Shown here piece by piece: positions 1 to 12,700 of a stretch of 64,000 bases of DNA (its first letter is position 1; each line of letters opens with the position of its first letter). The DNA lies in NCBI RefSeq assembly GCF_030936135.1, contig NC_082617.1:4460001-4524000 (forward strand). The letters run 5' to 3'. The DNA comes from Gavia stellata. Lineage: Eukaryota > Chordata > Aves > Gaviiformes > Gaviidae. A program made the translations under genes and the position numbers. Under the pieces are notes generated by a model. The model did not search any database. It saw nothing but the letters and a program-made list of their open reading frames with translations, and was not told where the DNA came from.

Positions 1-600
1 ATGCTGCTGAGCTTGATAAGAGCTTATCAACACAGCTACACAGCTGATGTTTGGTGTTCCTCGTGAAGTGGAACAAAATGAATGTGTTGATTTCAATTGA
101 GTTTCTCAAAGATAAGAGTGTCTATCACAGAACCCCCTCCTCACACGTACATATGCGCACACTTATCACTAGCAATATCAGGCACTCCTGAATTCAGCAG
201 AGATCTAAAATTGGGTGGGGCGCAAGGACTGCTTTTGAAGGGGGAGTGCTCTGGTGGCAGGGTTGGATGGATGCAAGTTGGTACAGGAGTGGGAAGGCCA
301 CAGTGCAGTTGAATATTGCAGAACAGAAAGTAATTCTGCAGAATTGGCAGGCTCTTCCCTTTTGCCACAAGACCTGCAATTTGCTTTCATTGTCATCACC
401 ATTACCGCTGTCCCTGTCCTTTGGAAGACACAACTAGAGAGTGTGCTTGTTGGTGAGGAGCCCTTTGCCGAGTCGGGTTCAGTACGCAGCCTGTGTACCT
501 GCTGCCTGACAAGTGATGAGTTTGTCGGTCAGACACGCTTGCTTTTGTGGAATGGATTAAATTAATTGAATAAAAATTCCACTCCTTGTCTCCTGCCTAG
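1..600 (+). other. PAPPA: PAPPA intron (3' end of an intron cut by the window edge)
   Basis: This is non-coding sequence ending in a pyrimidine-rich acceptor (ctcctgcctag) at 600. The first 170 bases hold five GATA-type motifs, including a near-perfect palindrome at 13-30. No exon or repeat family is recognised. Confidence 0.85.
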
Positions 601-769
601 CTGCGTCCACTACTCCTGTGAAGCCACCGACTGCCAAAAGCTGGAGATCGAGAACGCGCTGCTGAACTGCACCGGTGGCGGGTGGTACAACGGTGCCCAG
701 TGCAACGTGAGCTGCAAGACAGGCTACATTTTGCAAGTCCAGCGAGACGATGATCTCAGCAAGAGCCAG
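601..769 (+). CDS. PAPPA: PAPPA exon: start of Sushi module SCR1
   Basis: The first base completes a codon begun in the upstream exon. The exon then encodes 56 residues from CVHYSC to DLSKSQ and ends in phase 0 at CAG|gtttgt. Cys 11, 23, 34 and 38 are the first four cysteines of SCR1. N-glycosylation sequons are NCT (Asn22) and NVS (Asn35), and both appear to be shared with the human protein. Because the module is split between this exon and the next, SCR1 does not correspond to a single exon. The donor gtttgt is a poor match to the consensus, but the joined frame and the homology leave little doubt. Confidence 0.95.
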
Positions 770-3700
770 GTTTGTTCTGCTGCTTTTGTATGACCCACAA
801 GACAGGGCTGAGCAAACAGACGGGGAGAAATTGAGAAATAACCCAGCCTAAAACCCAAAATATAAGCTCAGCCTTGGGACAAGACCTTATCCGAATACAT
901 CCCATCAGAATAGGAGCCATCTGACTCTGTAGGAAGAGGTACTGATAGTGAGCAAAGCTCGGATGCTCCCCAAATTTAGAAATTTTCAACCCAAAAGGTT
1001 TAAACGTGTGTTCAGGCCTTCTCTGATCTCACTGACTCTACTCAGCCAAACAGTGTTTCTTGGGTTGTTTTTTTTGGGGTGGGGTGTTTGGTTTTTTGCA
1101 CAACCAGTTTCTGGGCAAAATACCTCATTTTTATTCCTCGGGTTGAGGCTAACAATGTCTTAACGCCTTTGCAGTGTTTCAGTCCATCTGCTCCCAACCA
1201 CACCCTGACGCTGCAGAAATGCACGGTATCAAGGGAGTGGAAAAAGCACCCAAACCTTTCTCCTTCCAAACAAAGCACCGAAAACCTCCCCCAGTGGGCC
1301 AGGGAGTGCTCCTCGTCTTCTCTAAGCCATGCGTTAAGAATCCAGTCCTACCAAAGCAGCATGTCTTGATGCAGTGAGTGGGTTATTGAGGAAAACTATC
1401 TATTTCTTTAAACAACAAAAAAATGCAGGTCCTTTGTGCTGGGGGAGGTGGACAAGGTGTATGCGCAGCATGGCCCAGCCTCGGCACGCCGCTGGGAGCA
1501 GGGTGCGCGGGATATGTGGGTGCAGAGCAGGCACCCCGCTTTGTGCTCTCATCTCGAACGCTGTTGGATCCCGTGAGCGTGACGTGGGGATGGTTTCCCC
1601 CATCGGCACCTTCTCGCGTGTTGTCGGGGCAGCACACACATCTGGGGCCGGGGAGGGCTGGGGGCAGGCAGCCGCGCTCAGCAGCCTGTCTGTGTTTGTG
1701 AAATACTGTGTTCTTCATCAGCTCGCAGAGGGGGGAGACAGAGCGGAGGGGAATGAGTCAGCCCTTTCAACTCAATTACAAAACAAATACAGGACCCCGC
1801 GAGCTGGGCCTCTTCCATCCTAATTGGCATCAGCACCAGAACCCCAGCTCCAGCTGAGCATTTTTACAGAACAGAAAACAAGTTCTCAAACGAGCCTGAA
1901 TGGCTGAACCAGGAATGAGTTGGAAGGGATCTGTACATTGAGCACACCGGAATCCCAAACCAAATCAAACAGCCTAAACATGTTTCACCAGCGCCGTGTT
2001 ACTTAAATGCAAGAAGTACCTTTTGGGGAGGCTCAGCCAACTGTATATGGTTTTGCTCTGAGAAGTTTGGTTTCAGAGCCTTGATCGGACTCATATGAGA
2101 GGAGTGGAGGATTTTAGCACCCCTAGCTAACGTGATTCACTGCCTATTACAACACGCTTCCTCTCACCCTGGTCTACGATTGCACTTCATCGTCTTTTTT
2201 CCACCGATAAAAACCCTGAGGCCAATGGCTTTGTTTTGCTCAGTGCTGTGCATTGACTGTTCAAATCAGGGAAGGAGTGGAGCATCTTAAAGATACCCAT
2301 GTTCAGCTAAGCACATTAAACACGTGCTTTAAAAGTTTATTCATGTGCTTTGGAGATCTGTTGAAAAGGAACGGACAGTGTCTTTTGCTATCGTCTTGTT
2401 TTATTTCTTTGTGTCAGGTGCTTCAAGCCAGAACTTGTGGAAGGTGTAGGCAAGAAATGAATTATCCGAGAAAGTCCAGAATCTGTGGTTTGGATTCCTC
2501 GTATTGTGTTGTATTGAATTGCATTGTGCTCCTTCCACAATTGCTTCCCAGCTTCAGCTCCTCTTCTGATCACAAGCATTTGGAGATGCGATAGGGCATG
2601 TGGGTTGTTATCTATGGTCAGAGGGACCTTCTGCCGTGATTGAGGAACCTTGCACAAAGCTGTTGGTTGTTTCACTATGGTCATTTAGTTGGATATTTTG
2701 CTTGTTTGACTGATTTGAGGGTCTGGAGCTATTTTTTTCGCATTTACCTGACAGTGTGGGGGGCTGCACGAGGAAGAGGAGGAAGGAAAGGAGCTTTGCA
2801 CATGCTGATGTTTCACACTCTTGCGTAGGAAGGAGGCTGAGGTGAGGTGCAATGTCTCAAAGAGCAGACGGAACATCGCTGGCCCATGACCACTGCACGC
2901 TGATGAAGATGATTGGCAGACCAGTGAAAACACCCTGGTTTAGCAACTGAACCACATTTGTCTTCTGTATTTCACTGAAAGGCAGAAAAAAAAGCCGAAC
3001 AGAGAATTAAAAGCAAAATTTTCACAAGCACCTCAGAGATGTAGGGGCACAAGTCACATTTCAAATCAATCTTTTATATCTAAGGGGTCTTTGAAAATCT
3101 TCTTAACAGTTTCTGCACTTTCTGGCCTCTGTGTCTTCTGAAGCCACCATTTTAATCAGTCTTAGGGCAAAAAATTCATTCATTTCTGCTGTCTGAGAAG
3201 CTCCCATTCCCAAATTCTGTCAAAACTCCATAAAATCCCCAAACCCTAAAAACTGTCAGCACTATGTGCAGTAGAAACTGTTTGCTGTTTGAAAATAAAA
3301 AAAAAAGCTGAGGTGTTTACGGACTCTTGGGCTTTCTCTCATCCTCATTTAGGGACTTCAGCAACAACAACAAAAAAGGGTTTGCATAGTGATGGAGCAA
3401 AATCCTTCATGTATCTTTCTCACAAAGATCATCTCGGGATGTTTTCATTTCCCCCCGATTTCTTCCCACCCCCCCGACAACTTCATCTCTCTTTCTTCTC
3501 TTCTCCCCCTTTTCCCTCTTTGTCTTTCACTGCTTTCCTCCCCCTTGTCCTTCGCTGAAAGCCCCGCTCATTCAGTTACTTGTTGTCATCTCTCCTTGAA
3601 GCTACCACCACTGCTGCTCTGGTCAAGAGGTGTTATTTAAAACCCAGCAGCTCCCTAATGTTGTGCAAAGGCATCATCAATCATGCCAGGAAAAGAAAGC

Positions 3701-6700
3701 GCGGCTCATGTGGGTTCAATTAGAGGCACAGTAGTGGGCAGAAGTGGAAGAATACTTAGAGGGGAGGGCACAGCTGTTCATTTTTAAGGAGAGGAAACTT
3801 CACACGTGAAGCATCGCTTGAAGAAGGAGCCGGCTGGGATCTTGGGCAGCAGGAAGGAGACATGAATTCTCCCAGGCTGTTAAAAGTCCCAAGAAACAAA
3901 TCTTTCTGGCACCAGATTTGTTTAAGTTTGCATCCTCTTCACTGTACTGCACACTGTATCTTCAGAGGCCCTTTTTTTTTTTTTCCCCCTCTTTTCTCCT
4001 CCCCGCCCGCCCTCCCTCCTTGCGTAAGCCTCTTTTGGAAGGCAGGACATGAAGGGAAGCGGTTGCTGTGATGCCAGTCAAAGCAGCACAAAGTGCCCAA
4101 AGTGACAGCTAATAAACCAGATGAGAAAGCCAAGTGCTTCGTATGGACTGCTGTGAGCTGGGTGACCTTGTCAGATCAGACAGGCGAAACAGGCACGTGC
4201 CTGCTCAGGCTTCGGGTGGAAGATCTGCAAAGGCAGACGCAGATGCTGCCGCAAAGACCCTGTGCCGGATCCGAAGGCGGCACTGCTCGGGCTGAGTCGG
4301 TTGGAAATACCGCCGAGGTGCGGCGTGGTGTTGGGGAGAGCCGGGCTCCTGCTCGGCTGCCTGGGGTCCTGCCCCCGGCCACTGCAACCATCCCACCTTC
4401 GGGTGGGACATTGCAAGAGGGAGAAGCTGAAAGCTGGTGGGTGCATCTGCAATAATTTCCATGGTAGGGTTCTCCGCTGTACTTTCAATCAAAGCCACTG
4501 ATCTTCGTCTCCATTGCGGGGAACGTTCTCTGTTAGGTTCTGCTGCAGAAGTAGATGTGCTCCTGTTGCTTGAAGTGATGGCATGATAGACATGCTCTAA
4601 AATTTGCCGTTATTACGTCTGACCTTGAAAACCTCAGCTTCCATCATACAAAGTGGGGAACAAATTCCTGGAAAAAGCTGAGAAACCAGGGTCTTACCCA
4701 CATGGACACAGCTTCTCTGCGGGGGAATGACCTTGCCGGTGTGCCAGGAAGAGGAAAAGCCATACGGATCTGGAAGGAGGTGACTCTTCCAGGTTAGGTT
4801 AGTGCTTTTGTTGGGGAAGTACCATGGGGAAAAACCCAGAGATGAAAATGGGGAGAGACTCAATTTTTTTTTTTTCACATCAAGGTCTAGAACAGGGGCA
4901 GAAATAAAGTGCAGTGGGAGTACGGCTCTAACGAGGGATCCCTTCCAAGGAGGGACGACCCCAGGCATGTCATGTTTCCAGCGGGCTGTAGTGCCCTGCA
5001 GCTTTCTGCTAACGAAGAACATGGCTGCAGCTCAAACACCCTCACAAGTGTTAGCTTGGGCAAAATGTTCTTGTCCCTTTTCTGTAAGGTGTGACTGTCA
5101 TGCACAGATACTGCTTCTGTTTAAATTTTTGTGTTATATTCCGGATTCTGCATTTGCACTGTTTATTTGGTGTGCTGTAGAGCTACATCTGGTGTAGAAC
5201 CCTGCCGTTAGAGAAACTCCCTTGTTCACCATACTGTGTCTCAGCAGCCAGTATCAGCTAGTAGGAGCAATCATTCATTCCTGAACTAGATCACCCCAAC
5301 ACTAAAAACTGAATTCTTGGAGTTGAATCTCCTGTCACTGACAGAGCTTCCCTGTGCTCAGCATGGATCCAGCATCCAGCAAGATACAGTGCAAGAGCCA
5401 TGTCTTTTCCATAACTTTTGGATAGTCCCTGACATCAATAGCTTGGTTTTATGTTTTAACCTCCTGGTGTCGAGGTGCCCAGCAGCCATGGTGCCGGAGT
5501 GTTATTTGATGACAGCATCTGTTAAGGGAAATGGAGGCTTTGCCGAATGCTGGAGCAGCCCAGCCTGGAGTGCAAATGTAGTGGTGATGCTGCTGCGTGT
5601 ATGTGTTATGAAGACATGGACATTTGCTATATCATCCCTTCTCCCGTGGCCATCTCACCGCAACTTCTGGGAAGCACAGGCCTCTTCAAGTCATCAGCTG
5701 TCTACAGAATATATATATACTTTTTAATGGTGCAGATACTCTGATAAGCGACAAAGGCAGAATTAATAGCCACTGGGGACTGAGAACACAGAGTGTCACT
5801 TCACCTGAGCGCTCCGAGAATCCCAGAATGTGCTACTCTAAATTTGTAGAAAAGACATTTTTTTCCATCAGCAGTGCTCCCTGTTTAAATAAACTCCATG
5901 GTCTAGAAGAGGGGGTTTGTGCCCACTTGGGAAGTGTCCAGTTTCTCAGCTCTGGGACTGCTTTTTCCATTCTGAATGCAACCATATATCAAAGGGAGAC
6001 AGGTCTGAACTTCTGTTGAAACCATTAGGGTGTTTTTGCAAAAAGGGAATCCAGGTCCCTTTGATGTGTGCTAGAAAAATTCCCCTTCCTTTTATAAACC
6101 CAGGTCAATGGTCGGCGGTGCAAATCTCCTGTGAGCGTACCAGCCCTGAATAAAATATTCCCTGGAGGCGGAGGAGTGCTGCTGTACAGCTTGGTCAGAT
6201 TCTGCGTCCGTATCTTCTCCTTCTTGTGTTTGGGTTTCTCACATTTCTTTTTCTTCTGTCCCTCTCTTTATTCTGGTATGGAGGGAAGAGTCCGTCCTAC
6301 TTTCAGATTCTTCACGTCTTGTTTTTAATAATTTTCCCTTTTTAATTAGAAAGTGGATGTGTTGTTTATTCTGTTTTCTTTGCCAAACTCTGTTTGTCCT
6401 TTGGCCACCCACTAAATTCTTCATCTTAGCTTTGGCTGGGCGTCTCCTTTACCTCCCCTCCTTTTCCTTCTCTCTCCCTAGCACTTCAGGATTTCAATCT
6501 GCTGCATTGTTTGGATTATTCCTCAAATCCATAGAAGTGTGGCTTCTATGTAGCTACGACAGTAGAGTGACATTAGGGAAGTCAGAGCAGAGGCACTGAC
6601 TCTGTTTTCGACCTCTCAAGTGCCAGGTGAACGTATGGGCAGGATGCTCTTGGGTCTGTCCATCACAGACTCCTCCGGGAAAGAGTCTGTCTCTCAGGCG

Positions 6701-9700
6701 TGCGTGTCCCCGATGCCAGCGCAGCAGGGCCCTGATTTCATTTGGAGCCTCGGGGCACTCTGATAGTGGAAGCGATAACAGCAGCTGTCATATCTGAACA
6801 CAGTGCTGACGTGGCCCAGGCCACCTCCCGTGGTACCCCAGTCCAGGGGTGACTGACACCTCTTGGGAGAGCCTCGGATGGGAGTCCCAAATGGGTTCAC
6901 GTCAGCTTTTACTTCAAACCCAAGAGCGAGTTTGACTCCTCAGAAGTACGTGGGGATCCCCTTGGAGTGGCTGTGTCACTGCAAAGGTGACAGGGATGGG
7001 GGATGGCTGTCAGCTCCAAACAGCTCGGGCTTGCACGCTCCTTTCTGCTCGCAGGGCAGAGCAGCAGGCTTCCCGGCTCGTCTCAGGAGGCGATGCAGAC
7101 GAGAGTTCAGATTATTTGTAGTGCTCCACTCGTTATATTGAAGCACTTTGGTGTCTCACCCCAGAGGTGACAGAAATACACCCTGGTTCTCTGATACTGT
7201 TTCTTGCGGGACCTCGGTGGTTTTAGTAGCTGCTGTCCCAATGGTGATGGTAGTGATCAGGCCCAGTTCTGCTTAACTTGTGAGCCAAAATAATGGCCGT
7301 TCTTAGGCTCGAAATGGTTTTGATCTCCCCCTTGCTGGCTGTGGCTGTAGGCATGTGTCTTTTCCCAGACGGAGTCCAGCATCACCATGACTTGCACAGA
7401 TGGGAAGTGGAACAAGCAGGTGACCTGCGAGCCCGTGGACTGCGGTGTCCCAGACCAGTACCACGTCTACCCAGCCACCTTCAACTGCAGCGAGGGGACC
7501 ACCTTTGGCAAGAAATGCTCCTTCACTTGCCGACCTCCTGCGCTTCTGAAAGGTATCGGAGGGTGTCTGTGCAGTGACCTGGGGATAGCTGCACAGTTAA
7601 CACAGGCTGCTCCTAGTAATATATGTTACCGTTGCTGTTGGTTTAGAATTATTCATGATATTTTAAGTATGAAGAATTATGAGAGTCTATGGGAAGGTTT
7701 ATTTATATTAGAAGTTTAGTTCCTTTGCATTTCTCTATTACCTTCCTTTGACCTTTCCTTGATCACGGCTGGCCGGGCAGCAATGACAGTGAATATTGCT
7801 TCCATACAACCAAAACAGGGAAAAGTCATGGGGATAAATCAAATCGAACTCTCTCACCTTCTTTCCCGTGCCTTCTCTGTTTTCTGTGTCTGTCTCCCTT
7901 CCATGTATTTGGAAAGACAGAAGACTGAAAAGTCCCATGTCCCAGTTGCACAGTGCCCCATCACTGTTTTTCCTTTTTTCCTAATCCACCCATCACCTCT
8001 CTCCTTTTCCACGCTGGTCTTGCTCTATCTCTGACCTTTCTCTCCGCTTCTTGTTTGGGAGTCTCTACAATTTTTATTTCTTAAAAATAACACACTCTGC
8101 TGTCTTCTTTCCTTTTCTTCCCCATCTTCTTCCCTGCTGCTTTTCTGCTAGCATGCCCATCATCTTCTCAGCACCATCAACTCTTCTGCTCACTGGCACA
8201 TTACCCTTTTTGACCTGATCCTCAGGTAACCAGAGAAGATATCATTGTTAATTTGAAGGAACATTAGAGCCAAATTAACTTGTCATCTTGCAGTGGAGTA
8301 ATCTTAACTGCTGTTGTCAACTCAGGTACAAATGATGCATAAGCTTTTTTTGTACACGTGGTACCGCCTTTTCTGCTAGGATTCATTGCAAATCCCAGAA
8401 GAGGCATGGGAAGTATTCTTCATTTCAGTGAAAGCATATGTTGATTTCTTCATATATAACCAAATTGCTTAATTCTTTTAACTCCGACTTAGGAGGGTAA
8501 CCACAAGCAGCCAACACACAGTGAAAGTTAAGACTGCTCGAAGGGGAGATTTTTATCAAAGAATTCCCTTCTTCTGTTCAAACACTCAGAGGGTCATCTT
8601 CAACAAGAGGTGTTTTTTCATTGGAAATGCCTGGAATTTTTTTGAGGGGGCAGTGGAAGTAATGATACTCATCATGACCAACAAGAGCTTCAGCTGATGA
8701 CTCCGGCGGGGGTAACTGGAGGGATGATAACCAACCCCCAGGTCGGGGGGTGCAGCTGTGGTGTGTAGCATCCCTTCACTTTTGTCCAGAAACTCTGTGA
8801 GCCGTGAGGTAAAGGCACCATTTGGTGTACAGCCACCGGTGATGACTAATAGATGTTGCCACTAAGCTTCTGGAGAATGGCGTTCGAATGACTCATGCCT
8901 AATTCAATCACTGACGTCATGACAGCCACTGTTGGTAATGTCACAGCTTATCACTTTGCAGTGGCAAGTATGATATCACCAGGGCTGGTCTGCAGAGCTG
9001 CTGCATGAGTCAGAGCAGAGGAGCATGCTGGTGCTCTAGAAAAGAGCTCCCTTCCGCACAGAATACCCCTGCAATCGTCTGCAGTTGGGGAGGGGAGAGA
9101 GAAAGCCAGGGCTGATTTAATGCGGCTTCTCTTATCTTTGTGGGTAGGGCAGGAGGGCTCCTCCACATACCTTCTTGAGCCCTCCAAAGCCTTTTGTTTT
9201 CTTCATCTTTGAATTCCAGCCTCATGCCCTGGCTCTCTTCCTTCCCTCTCAGAGAGATGGCATTGCTCTGGCGTTAGCAGTTTGTCAGTATTATTTTGGA
9301 TAACTCCAAAGTTGGCTTACCGTTGAAAATATGCCTTGTGGGTTGAGAGGAGTTCCTGTAGCAATGCTCGGGGATTTCAATAGAGTATTAAGGATTTTTG
9401 AAGGGTTAGTGGCTCATAGCTGTGCTTTGTTTCTTAGGAAAAGCTTATTCCTTTTCAAGATACAGTATAAAATAACAAAGAATGTAAAATACACTGATAC
9501 TAGGCTACTTTTAGCTTAACTTTCTGAAGTCAAGTAGGTCACAGCAGAGGCAAATAGATCTATTGTACCTTTTACCTTTGAGGTGCTGGCCAAGAAAGCC
9601 TCCTAAGGAAAATGAGTCTCTAATGAGTATTATGAATCGTATTTATCACAGTAGTCCCCGAGGACTGAGAGTCCCCAGCTGAGAATGGCTCCTCATTGTG

Positions 9701-12700
9701 TTGGAGTAGTGACTCTAATACTAACAGATGCTGCTCCAAAAGGCTCAAAATTGAAATAAAAAGAAGAGATTCAGGGAAAAGATATAACACAGAAGCAGAA
9801 TGAAGAATGTAATGGCACCAAACCCTCTGTTAATGCCATGACTTTGGAGGGGAGCGGGTTGATGTATGAAACAAGCTTCCTTTCAGAGAAGAACAAAATA
9901 AGGAAGAGAAATACAAAAGATTACAAAGCCAGTGTGGTTTCCCCTATGCTATAGCATTTCCTGAAATAAGCACTCTCTGCCTGTCATCTGAAAACAGAGT
10001 CCTTAATGATTTAATGCCATCATCTAGAAAGAGAAAATGCATAGGACATACACAGTTGAATTTGTCAAACCAACTGAGGTGGCTTTTGATACATTATGGG
10101 TGTAACGACATTTCGAAAAAAATAGTCCAGCTGAACGTTGTTAACTTTGCTCACTGTTCTTCTCAGGAAACAACAGCAACTTGACCTGCATGGAAGATGG
10201 GCTGTGGTCCTTTCCGGAGGCCCTGTGTGAGCTGATGTGTCGAGCACCCTCCATCGTCCCTAACGCAGATCTCCAGACTACTCGTTGCCGAGAAGATAAG
10301 CACAAAGTGGGCTCGTTTTGCAAGTACAAATGCAAACCAGGTTACCATGTCCCTGGATCCTCCAGAAAAGCAAGAAAGTACGTGAAAGAGTAATGCCATG
10401 CAGTCAGCATGATTCAGAAAGCCATGAGTTAAAATGATTTTGGGAAAGGGATGGCCTGTTTATAACAGACTGTATGTGCTGTAGGGAATATCACTGAGGA
10501 ATTCCTTCATGCAGATAGTGGTGCAGTTTCAAGGGGATTTAGGCACCTAGCTCACTTAGGCGTCTTTGAAAATCCTGACCAGTGCTCAAAAAACAGACCT
10601 TACCTTAGAAATACCCCTTTGATATGCAGCCTGGGGAGTCCCCTTTGAAACTCTGCAGGAAAGGGTTAGTGCTATCATATACTTCTGACTCTGCACAAAC
10701 CCACTTCAAACCAACCACAGCCCACAAGCCTGGGAAGCAGAGATTTTGAGAGACACGTCCAAGTCCAAAAGAGGAGTTTAGGCTGGGCAGCTCAATGTTG
10801 GCTTTGCAAAAAATCATTATTTTTGCTCCGAGACCTCATGACGCAGATTCACGACTTGCTCCCCAAGTGTTAAAAGCTCAAGCACACCCATCCCCTGCAA
10901 CCTGCTAGCACAGAGCTCAGAGGCTTAGAGGCTCTTAGCTGACTCAGCCACTCACTAAATGGTCTTGGTTTTTTCTCCACAAAAAGGCGAGCCTTTAAGA
11001 TCCAGTGCACGCAAGATGGCACGTGGCTGCCGGGCGCTTGCGTCCCTGTTACCTGCGACCCTCCTCCTTCCAAGTTTCATGGGCTCTACCAGTGCTCCAA
11101 TGGCTTCCAGTTCAACAGCGAGTGCCGGATTAAGTGTGAAGATGATGACAATCAGTCGGTGAGTCTCTCTTATCCAAATTATCTCAGCCCGTACAAGTGG
11201 GGTTTTATCATCTCTTCCCTAAGGACCCTGATCTTGGAGGGGCCGAGTGCCACTGAGCTCTTCTGAGACCAGAGACAGAGAAACGAAGAAAGGAATTACG
11301 TAATTAAAGTAGAGGGAGAGAGCTACGGCAAAGAGCGTGGAAATACTATTTTTATGATAGCAGAAATGGTGTTAACTATTACCCGTAGAGGACTAGCAGT
11401 GTGACTTACTGTTTCCGGACAATAAGTGGCTGAAAAATCTACCTAAGTGGCTCTATAATCTAGCTAGAAAATAAGGAGTAGTGAATGAGAGTAGGATATG
11501 AGTTACCCGCACTTGTCCTGTTTGTTCATTGCGTTTCACCTTGCTTTTCTCTGCAGTTCTTTTTCTCATTATCATTACATGTATGTATGCCGTATGATAA
11601 TTTAACTTCATAGGGATTACAACTATTCAGGTGAACTGTCTCTAAACTTTCATGGTTTTTTGGCTGTAAAGGTGTCATTTGGCATCAGGGCTCAGACCCT
11701 CATCTGGCATAAATCAGCCTGTTGCCTTTGACTTCCTACGAGAAGCTCTGGCCTTCAGTATCTTGTTTGAAATGCTTAGTTTTCCTCACCAGAGGTAATT
11801 ATAGTTTGTGAGATAAATAACTTCTCCCAGAAGTCCTGCTGCTGCTTAATACGCTTGGGAAGAGAAAGCGGGGAGGTAGAAGCTGCTGCTACTACACGCA
11901 GTGCAGAGAGCAGGGAGTGCTCTGTCAAAGGCCTTTTGATATCATTCCAGATTCTAAGGACATATTAAAAGGCACCAGCGATCTGAAAGACACCTCGGAT
12001 ACCTGCTCCAAACAGTTGCTGCCCCCATTCCCTGCCAGGTTGGCCTGCCCTCATCACGGGGACAGCAGGCAGAGCCCTGGGGTTTTGCATCAGGCCACCT
12101 GGAAAAGGTTTCCTTGTATAAGACTTAGGAGAGGTTTCGAGCCTTGTGAAACGAGAAGTTGCACGTGCGGGTGCAGTTTGGGTGGGAGCTCTGGGATACG
12201 GCGTCTGTGGCTTTGTGTGTCTACCGCTTGCTCAGACTGGTCAGCGTGGCTGAAGACGTGTACCCGTCACTGCAGTGCAAGGGAACTGGGGCCACCAGCG
12301 TGATGACAACCAGTGTAACGGGTTTGTGTTTCCTTTTAAATGAGCTGGACGTGAAGAGGAGCAAGCAGTGGAGTCAGGGTTACAGCAAAAGTGAAGTGAG
12401 CTCTGGAAAGTGAGAGATACAGCTATGTCTCTATTCACTCTAAGGAAGAGTGTAGTGACTGTTCAGCTGCAAAAGCACCTTGAGCAAAGGAGCAGATAAC
12501 GTCTTGAGAAAGGGATTTGCAGAGAAAGGTATTTCCAGATATCCCAGGAAATAGACTACAGAAAAGAGGGAGGGCTCCTGGCACAAGCCAGAACCACTTG
12601 AGAGGTGTTAATTATTTAAGGATTAAGCCCCACTAAGTCTCTCTCAGCTATATAAGGTGATAATGCACGTTGCATCCAAGCAAGAAACCCAGCAGGGATT

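Noticed and set aside
10378..10395. Continuation of the SCR3 exon past 10377 to an in-frame stop (YVKE)
   Set aside because: gtacgt at 10378 is a good donor. Splicing restores the Lys codon and the conserved RAFKIQC. Read-through gives a truncated module.
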